From Georgfuchsia toluolica (GTDB taxonomy: Bacteria > Pseudomonadota > Gammaproteobacteria > Burkholderiales > Rhodocyclaceae): a DNA stretch of 64,000 nucleotides. Each line of letters begins with the position of its first letter. The stretch's first letter is position 1. Shown here one piece after another: positions 59,307 through 64,000 of the stretch. The stretch lies in the NCBI RefSeq assembly GCF_907163265.1, contig NZ_CAJQUM010000001.1:682001-746000 (forward strand), read 5' to 3'. The notes beneath the pieces are model-generated. The model saw nothing but the letters and a program-made list of their open reading frames with translations, searched no databases and was not told where the DNA came from. The position numbers and the translations under genes are program-made.

Positions 59307-61411
59307 GCGAATACCCTCTTTAAATAAGTGTGGGCGTGCTCTTTCAGATATAGGCTGAAGGTGCCGGCGCGGTCGACCACGAAATCGTACTCGGGCGGCA
59401 CGAAGGTGGTCGTTGTGATCTGCTCGATCAGGCAGGGACCGTAGCCGATGTTGCCGAATTGCAAGGTCTCGCCGTCGTAGATCGGGATGTCCTGAAACTG
59501 TCGGGCGCTGGGGATGTACACCTTGCGTGTGCCCTTCTTGTACGGGCTGGCGTCCTCGTCGCTGCGCGTCATGAACTTCATGGCGGGCTTTTCGGTGATG
59601 CCCAGCACGGTAACGCGCAGGTTGACGATTTCGACCTCAGTGGCCGTGCCCTTGAGCGAATAGCCGAAGAGGTGGTCATGCTCGGCGTGCAGCACCTCGC
59701 GCAAGTAGTCGACGCCCTGCTCCTCGAACTTGATAATGTCGAAGTCGCAGGTGATTTCGTTGTGCTGGCCCAGGTAGCGCATGTCTGCGGCGTATTCGAC
59801 GCGCACGCGCTTGTGGTCCTCAACCTTTTCCCGGTGCAGCACGGCACGGCCTTCCTTCTCCATCTCGCCGTAGTACTGCGCCATCAACTTGGTATTGGCA
59901 GCGGCGGCCAGGGAGTGGTAGGTGCGTACGTAGCTGTGCTTGAAGTCGGAGCGGAGCATGCCCGAGGCGCAGAAGATCGATGACTCCCTGGGCACCAGGA
60001 CGATGGGGATTTCCAGCTCGGTGGCGATCATGGCACCGTGCACGGGGCCGGCGCCGCCGGCCACCACCAGCGGATACTCGCGCGGGTCGATGCCGCGGCT
60101 GACGGTGATCTCACGCAGGCCGGCGGCCATGTTGACGTTCATCATGTGGAACATGCCGGCCGCCGCCTCTTCCAGCGACAGCTTCAGCGGCTTGGCGATG
60201 TACGTCTCGATCGCCGTCTTCGACGCTTCAAGGTCGAGCTTCATGCGGCCGCCGAGGAAGTACTTGGCGTCGAGATAACCCAGCACCAGATTGGCATCGG
60301 TGCAGGTCGGCAGCTTGCCGCCGCGGCCGTAGCAGGCCGGGCCGGGGTCGGCGCCAGCGCTCTGGGGACCCATGCGCAGCAGGCCGCCGTCGTCGATCCA
60401 GCCGATCGAGCCACCGCCGGCACCGATGGTGTGGATGTCGAGCATGGGCAGCGCCAGACGCTGGCGGTTGATCCAGCCTTCGCTGCGCAGCAGGGGCACG
60501 CCCTTCTGCACCACGGCGGCGTCGAATGAGGTACCGCCCATGTCCACCGTCATGCAGTTGTCGAAGCCCTGCACCGAGGCGAAGGTGATGCCGGCGGTGG
60601 GTCCCGAGGCCGGGCCGGAGAGCAGGGTCATCACCGCTGTCTCGGCGGTCGACTCGGGTGTGGCCACGCCTCCGTTCGATTGCATGATCAGCAGCACGCC
60701 GGTGAAGCCGATATTCTTCAGGTTCTGCTGCAGGGCGGTCAGATAGCGCTTGAGGATCGGGCCGATGTAGCAGTTCAAGGCGGCGGTCGACACGCGCTCG
60801 TATATGCGCGCCTGCGGCAGCAGGTCGGAGGACACCGTCAGGTAGACGTTGGGCAGGGCCTCGGCCACCACCTGCTTTGCTGCCTGCTCGTGCGCCTGGT
60901 TGGCGTAACTGTGCATGAAGCAGATGGCGACGGCGTCGACGTTCTGCTTCTTCAGTTCTTCGACGGCGGCCTTGAGCGAGGCCTGATCCAGCGGCGTCAC
61001 CTCCTGGCCGGCGGCGTTCATGCGCTCTGTCACCGGCAGGCGACGGTCGCGCGGCACCAGCGGCGGTGGCGGCGTCAGCTTGTTGTTGTAGATCTCCTCA
61101 CGATAGCCGCGGCGCATCTCGAGGATGTCGCGGAAGCCCTCGGTGGTGATGAGGCCGGTCTTGACGCCGTTGCCGGTGAGTACCGCATTGGTGGTGACTG
61201 TCGTGCCGTGCACGATCAGGTCCACCTTGGCGGCGAACTCCTTGATGGAAAGGCCAACGGCGTCGGCCATCTCTTTCAGGCCGTTCAAGACGCCGATCGA
61301 CGGATCCTTGGGCGTGCTCGAGGTCTTGAAGACGCTCGAGTTACCCTGCCCGTCGATGAGCAGGAAGTCCGTGAATGTGCCGCCCACATCCACGCCGATG
61401 CGATAGTTCAT
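59303..61411 (-). CDS. Hydantoinase A/oxoprolinase A-family ATPase subunit
   Basis: 702-aa ASKHA-fold ATP-binding subunit. N-terminal phosphate loop VDVGGTFTDFLLIDGQ, HGTTVTTNAVL, TVDMGGTSFDAAVV in the second lobe and GGAGPVHGAMIA. It phosphorylates a carbonyl or lactam substrate (or an activated carboxyl group) for the HyuB partner. ATG 61411 has AAGGAG upstream; about 55 bp separate it from the thiolase. Expected to form a heteromer with 57552-59306. Confidence 0.9.
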   Translation of the reverse strand: MNYRIGVDVGGTFTDFLLIDGQGNSSVFKTSSTPKDPSIGVLNGLKEMADAVGLSIKEFAAKVDLIVHGTTVTTNAVLTGNGVKTGLITTEGFRDILEMRRGYREEIYNNKLTPPPPLVPRDRRLPVTERMNAAGQEVTPLDQASLKAAVEELKKQNVDAVAICFMHSYANQAHEQAAKQVVAEALPNVYLTVSSDLLPQARIYERVSTAALNCYIGPILKRYLTALQQNLKNIGFTGVLLIMQSNGGVATPESTAETAVMTLLSGPASGPTAGITFASVQGFDNCMTVDMGGTSFDAAVVQKGVPLLRSEGWINRQRLALPMLDIHTIGAGGGSIGWIDDGGLLRMGPQSAGADPGPACYGRGGKLPTCTDANLVLGYLDAKYFLGGRMKLDLEASKTAIETYIAKPLKLSLEEAAAGMFHMMNVNMAAGLREITVSRGIDPREYPLVVAGGAGPVHGAMIATELEIPIVLVPRESSIFCASGMLRSDFKHSYVRTYHSLAAAANTKLMAQYYGEMEKEGRAVLHREKVEDHKRVRVEYAADMRYLGQHNEITCDFDIIKFEEQGVDYLREVLHAEHDHLFGYSLKGTATEVEIVNLRVTVLGITEKPAMKFMTRSDEDASPYKKGTRKVYIPSARQFQDIPIYDGETLQFGNIGYGPCLIEQITTTTFVPPEYDFVVDRAGTFSLYLKEHAHTYLKRVFA

Positions 61412-61467
61412 GCCGTGTTCTCCTTAATGTGTTCTGTAGTCCGTATACTCGTCGGTAGCGCGGCGAC

Positions 61468-62673
61468 TCAGCGGTCGCCCACATGCAAGACGACGGCCAT
61501 CGCCGTATCGCCCGCGGCGCAGCCGGTGAACAGCCCGTAGCCACCGCCCCGGAGGACCAGTTCCTCGATGACTTCGATAACCGACCGCGTGCCCATGGGC
61601 GCCTGCGGATGGCCCCAGACCAGCGAGCAGCCCCAGTTGTTCATGGTCTCGATGTCGCCCCCGGTCTCCTTGGCGAAGATAATGTCGTTGAGGGCGAACG
61701 GGTTGTGGGTCTTGATTGCGTTCATCTTGGCGATGGACAATCCGGCCTGATCAAGGGCGCGCAGTGCCGCCGGCACGGTGGCCTCGGGCATGAAGGCCAG
61801 CGGCACGCGGGCCTGACCAAAACCCAGCAGGCGCACCGCAATGGAGGGGTTGGCCGAAAGCTCTTGCGCGCGAGCGGCATCGGCGACGATGATCCCGGCG
61901 TTGCCGTCGGCCGGATGGGTCTGGCCGCCGAAAGTGACAGTCCCGTCCTGCATGACCGGCTTTAGTTTTGCCAGACCGTCCGCTGTCGACTGATTGATCC
62001 CTTCGTCGCCGTCGAGAGTAACTGCGGTTTTGCGGAAATTGGGCGTCGGCACTTCGAAGGGGAGAGTCATGAAGCGTTTGAGGAAAGCTGAGTCGTCCTT
62101 CAGCGCCTCCCGGTATTGCGCCTCGCGCCTCAGTACCACCTCATGCTGCTGTGCTGTGGACACTCCGTGCTTCCTGGCGACGTTCTCGGCGGTGGCGAGC
62201 ATTGTATGGCCGCCCAGCGGATCAAAATTGAAGTTGCTCATCACCCAGTCTTCGCTCGCTCCAGTACCACCCGGCCCCTGAGGATTGGGGTAATAGACGT
62301 GCGGTCCATTTGAGGTGCGGTCACAGGTGACGGCCAAGGCTGCGCTGGCCATGCCCATTTCGATCTCCTGCGTCGCAGCGAGTAGGCAGCGCACGCTGGT
62401 GGCGCAGGCCTGCATCAGCGTGGGCCCGCCAATCTGCGTCACGCCAGCCATTCCCGCGAGCCAGGGCAAGCCGTAGAAGGCGTGTTTCTGCGGCACAGAC
62501 AAACCCAATACACCGTAATCGAAAGTCTCGGCGGGAATGCCGCGCTTTGAAAGTTCGCGCTTCACCACATGGGCGGCGAACTCGATGCTATGCAGGCCGG
62601 CAAAGCTGCCCTGCCACCGGGCAAACGGCGTACTCCAGTATGCGCCATAGGGTATTTCGGCTTTGTATGCCAC
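61468..62673 (-). CDS. Thiolase-family protein
   Basis: 401-aa thiolase. The start is GTG 62673 (MAYKAEIPYG), with AAGGAG seven bases upstream. The nucleophilic Cys90 is in MQACATSVR, the active His in LVWGHPQAPMGTR and the second Cys in FTGCAAGDTAMAV. The usual NEAFA reads HNPFALND, as in lipid-transfer/SCP2-type and benzoylsuccinyl-type thiolases. First gene of the minus-strand array, it would perform the terminal thiolytic cleavage of beta-oxidation. Confidence 0.87.
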   Translation of the reverse strand: MAYKAEIPYGAYWSTPFARWQGSFAGLHSIEFAAHVVKRELSKRGIPAETFDYGVLGLSVPQKHAFYGLPWLAGMAGVTQIGGPTLMQACATSVRCLLAATQEIEMGMASAALAVTCDRTSNGPHVYYPNPQGPGGTGASEDWVMSNFNFDPLGGHTMLATAENVARKHGVSTAQQHEVVLRREAQYREALKDDSAFLKRFMTLPFEVPTPNFRKTAVTLDGDEGINQSTADGLAKLKPVMQDGTVTFGGQTHPADGNAGIIVADAARAQELSANPSIAVRLLGFGQARVPLAFMPEATVPAALRALDQAGLSIAKMNAIKTHNPFALNDIIFAKETGGDIETMNNWGCSLVWGHPQAPMGTRSVIEVIEELVLRGGGYGLFTGCAAGDTAMAVVLHVGDR

Positions 62674-63248
62674 CAGTTTTCTCCTTCCAATTTTATGTCG
62701 ATCTCTTGTCAATTTGGCCACTCCAGCCCGAGAACGAACGAAGTAACCGATGAACCGATGATCAACTTTTTTAATCTACGGTCAGGCTTGTTGCGAACAT
62801 TAGTTGACTATCGATGGAAAGTCTACTGATTTTCTATTTATTAATGAAATATTTTTTGACTGCATTCGGAGGGGCAAAAAATTGAGTCCATCAACTGCCG
62901 CAGCGCTCAAGGACCGACGCCCGGGACAACGTTGTCGCGCAAGGCAAATCGATGGGGCGGTGGAAACATCTCGCTGATGACTGCCAGTCACACCCCTACA
63001 GCCCTCGCGCGCCGTCGAAGCCTGCAACTGGAGCAGAATTACACTAACGATTCGTTTTACTGTTATTTTCCATTGATGTTACATTGATATTTACGTGTTG
63101 TTCGATATCATGTGCGCTTTCGAACATCCCTTCAATTTATGACACTTCCACGATCGCTAACTGACTATGCCATCAGTATTGGACGGTTGTCGCGGTACCG
63201 CACCTCATGACTAGGCACATTGAAAACTCGAATAAAGGAAAAGTGATA
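62674..63248. promoter_or_regulatory. Divergent promoter region of the catabolic array
   Basis: A 575-bp AT-rich gap between the divergent thiolase and 3-hydroxyacyl-CoA dehydrogenase genes, without a gene. It contains an 11-bp direct repeat CATTGAT(G/A)TT at 63071 and 63082, one helical turn apart, and a small repeat ACCGATGA near 62,743-62,760. These are plausible activator or repressor sites for both directions. Confidence 0.5.
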
Positions 63249-64000
63249 ATGACTACTGGTTACTTGAATCCCCTGCTCGTCTCCCCGCCCCGTCCGCTGC
63301 CGCGCGTGGTCGCTGTTATTGGCGCTGGCACCATCGGGCCGGATATTGGCTACTACCTCAAGAGTGCGTTGCCGGGCATCCGGCTTTACCTTGTCGATAT
63401 TTCCCAGACTGCCGTGGACCGCGCGATTCAGCGCTTTCATGACTACGCAGCCAAGGCGGTAGCGAAAGGCAAGATGAGTGCGGAAGAAGCCAAGGCGACG
63501 ACCAGCAATCTGGTGGGTACCCTTGACTACAATGACATTGCCGAGGCCGACTGGGTACTTGAAGCGGCCACCGAAAACATCGACTTGAAACGGAAAATCT
63601 TCGCCGCAATCGAAGCGGTAGTAGGTCCGGACGCACTGATCACGTCGAACACCAGTTCATTACCTGCAGCCGAAATATTCTCAAAGCTGAAGCATCCCGG
63701 ACGCGCTACGGTCACGCATTTTTTTGCCCCCGCCTGGCGCAATCCGGTAGTCGAAGTCATCCGCTGGCGACGTGCCGCTCCGGCAACCGTGGAATATCTG
63801 CGTTGGTTCTTCTGTAGCACCGGCAAGGTACCTTTGGTCACGGACGACGTGCCGTGTTTCATGCTTGACCGGATTTTCGACAATTGGTGCAACGAATCCG
63901 CGCTACTGCTTGACAAGGCGACTGCGGCCGAAATCGACAGCGTCGCCAATGAGTTCGTTCATGCCGGCCCCTTCTTCGTACTCAATCTGGCAAACGGCAA
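63249..64000 (+). CDS. 3-hydroxyacyl-CoA dehydrogenase, 3' end outside window
   Basis: N-terminal 250 residues of an NAD-dependent L-3-hydroxyacyl-CoA dehydrogenase. NAD fold VVAVIGAGTIGPDIGYYL with GxGxxG and the acceptor Asp in LYLVDIS, then ADWVLEAATEN, ITSNTSSLPAAEI (catalytic Ser region) and the catalytic His in VTHFFAPAWRNPVVEV. Start supported by AAAGGAAAAGTGATAATG. It is divergent from the thiolase gene and would supply the hydratase-following oxidation of the same beta-oxidation route. Confidence 0.9.
   Translation, partial: MTTGYLNPLLVSPPRPLPRVVAVIGAGTIGPDIGYYLKSALPGIRLYLVDISQTAVDRAIQRFHDYAAKAVAKGKMSAEEAKATTSNLVGTLDYNDIAEADWVLEAATENIDLKRKIFAAIEAVVGPDALITSNTSSLPAAEIFSKLKHPGRATVTHFFAPAWRNPVVEVIRWRRAAPATVEYLRWFFCSTGKVPLVTDDVPCFMLDRIFDNWCNESALLLDKATAAEIDSVANEFVHAGPFFVLNLANG

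Noticed and set aside
57552..61411. Acetone carboxylase (acxABC) assignment
   Set aside because: Only HyuA- and HyuB-type subunits are present; no gamma subunit of about 20 kDa is adjacent, and the mutase coupling suggests another pathway.
1..64000. tRNA, rRNA, CRISPR or riboswitch
   Set aside because: I looked for T-loop signatures, regularly spaced repeats and known leader motifs (including cobalamin-type leaders near the mutase) and saw none I could support by eye.

Overview
The window looks like a chromosome segment of an environmental betaproteobacterium that degrades aromatic or other hydrophobic compounds. Rhodocyclales or Burkholderiales is likely, but this is inferred from gene content and composition, not from a marker gene. 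No rRNA, tRNA, CRISPR array or intact insertion sequence was found.

Layout. (1) 1-8.1 kb, minus strand: a 2-oxoacid (acetoin/pyruvate-type) dehydrogenase complex in the order E1alpha, E1beta, aldehyde dehydrogenase, E2, E3, preceded by an MFS transporter and a frameshifted membrane protein. (2) 8.5-14.8 kb, plus strand: two GntR/FCD regulators, then an acyl-CoA dehydrogenase, an NMT1-type ligand-binding protein without signal peptide, an aldehyde dehydrogenase and an NmrA-like reductase. Repeated operator-like motifs link regions 1 and 2, so they are probably one regulon. (3) 15.1-22.4 kb: a tripartite EmrAB-type drug efflux set (outer-membrane gene frameshifted), a universal stress protein, and a divergent LysR / FMN azoreductase / pirin group. 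(4) 22.5-23.0 kb: an orphan CcdA antitoxin with a stub of ccdB. (5) 23.3-29.2 kb: a complete-looking filamentous phage (inovirus) prophage with repressor, probable ssDNA-binding protein, coat proteins, a pIII/TspB-like adhesin, a pVI-like protein, Zot and a rolling-circle Rep. It carries no integrase. Removing it restores a 23-6-23 bp perfect inverted repeat in the host. (6) 29.2-31.8 kb: small genes, an IS256-type transposase remnant and gene-poor DNA. (7) 31.8-36.1 kb: a LolCD/MacB-like ABC exporter (ATPase and double FtsX permease) with a CrtC/AttH-like secreted protein. (8) 36.7-39.4 kb: a MarR-like regulator, the MeaB chaperone GTPase and a GFA-family protein. (9) 39.6-62.7 kb, minus strand: one 23-kb gene array read as thiolase, HyuA, HyuB, B12 mutase large and small subunits, acyl-CoA dehydrogenase, AhpD/CMD-like protein, unknown 217-aa protein, acyl-CoA ligase, acyl-CoA dehydrogenase, dienoyl-CoA reductase-like enzyme, acyl-CoA ligase, YCF48 protein, RND transporter, DUF1302 and DUF1329. 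A 3-hydroxyacyl-CoA dehydrogenase starts divergently at 63,249 and runs off the end.

The most interesting part is region 9. An ATP-dependent hydantoinase/oxoprolinase pair is translationally coupled to a coenzyme-B12 acyl-CoA mutase and followed by an acyl-CoA dehydrogenase. This is the enzyme logic known from anaerobic indoleacetate breakdown: lactam opening, arylsuccinyl-CoA to benzylmalonyl-CoA rearrangement, then decarboxylating oxidation and beta-oxidation. The mutase lacks the active-site GYH histidine and the usual substrate-carboxylate loop, so its substrate is probably not methylmalonyl-CoA. The four envelope genes at the 3' end look like a dedicated uptake or export module for a hydrophobic substrate, and MeaB just beyond them would service the mutase. 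The substrate itself cannot be read from the sequence.

Caution: at least three genes carry single-base deletions, two of them in homopolymer runs, and a fourth start codon is one A out of frame with a perfect ribosome-binding site. Some apparent pseudogenes may therefore be assembly errors.
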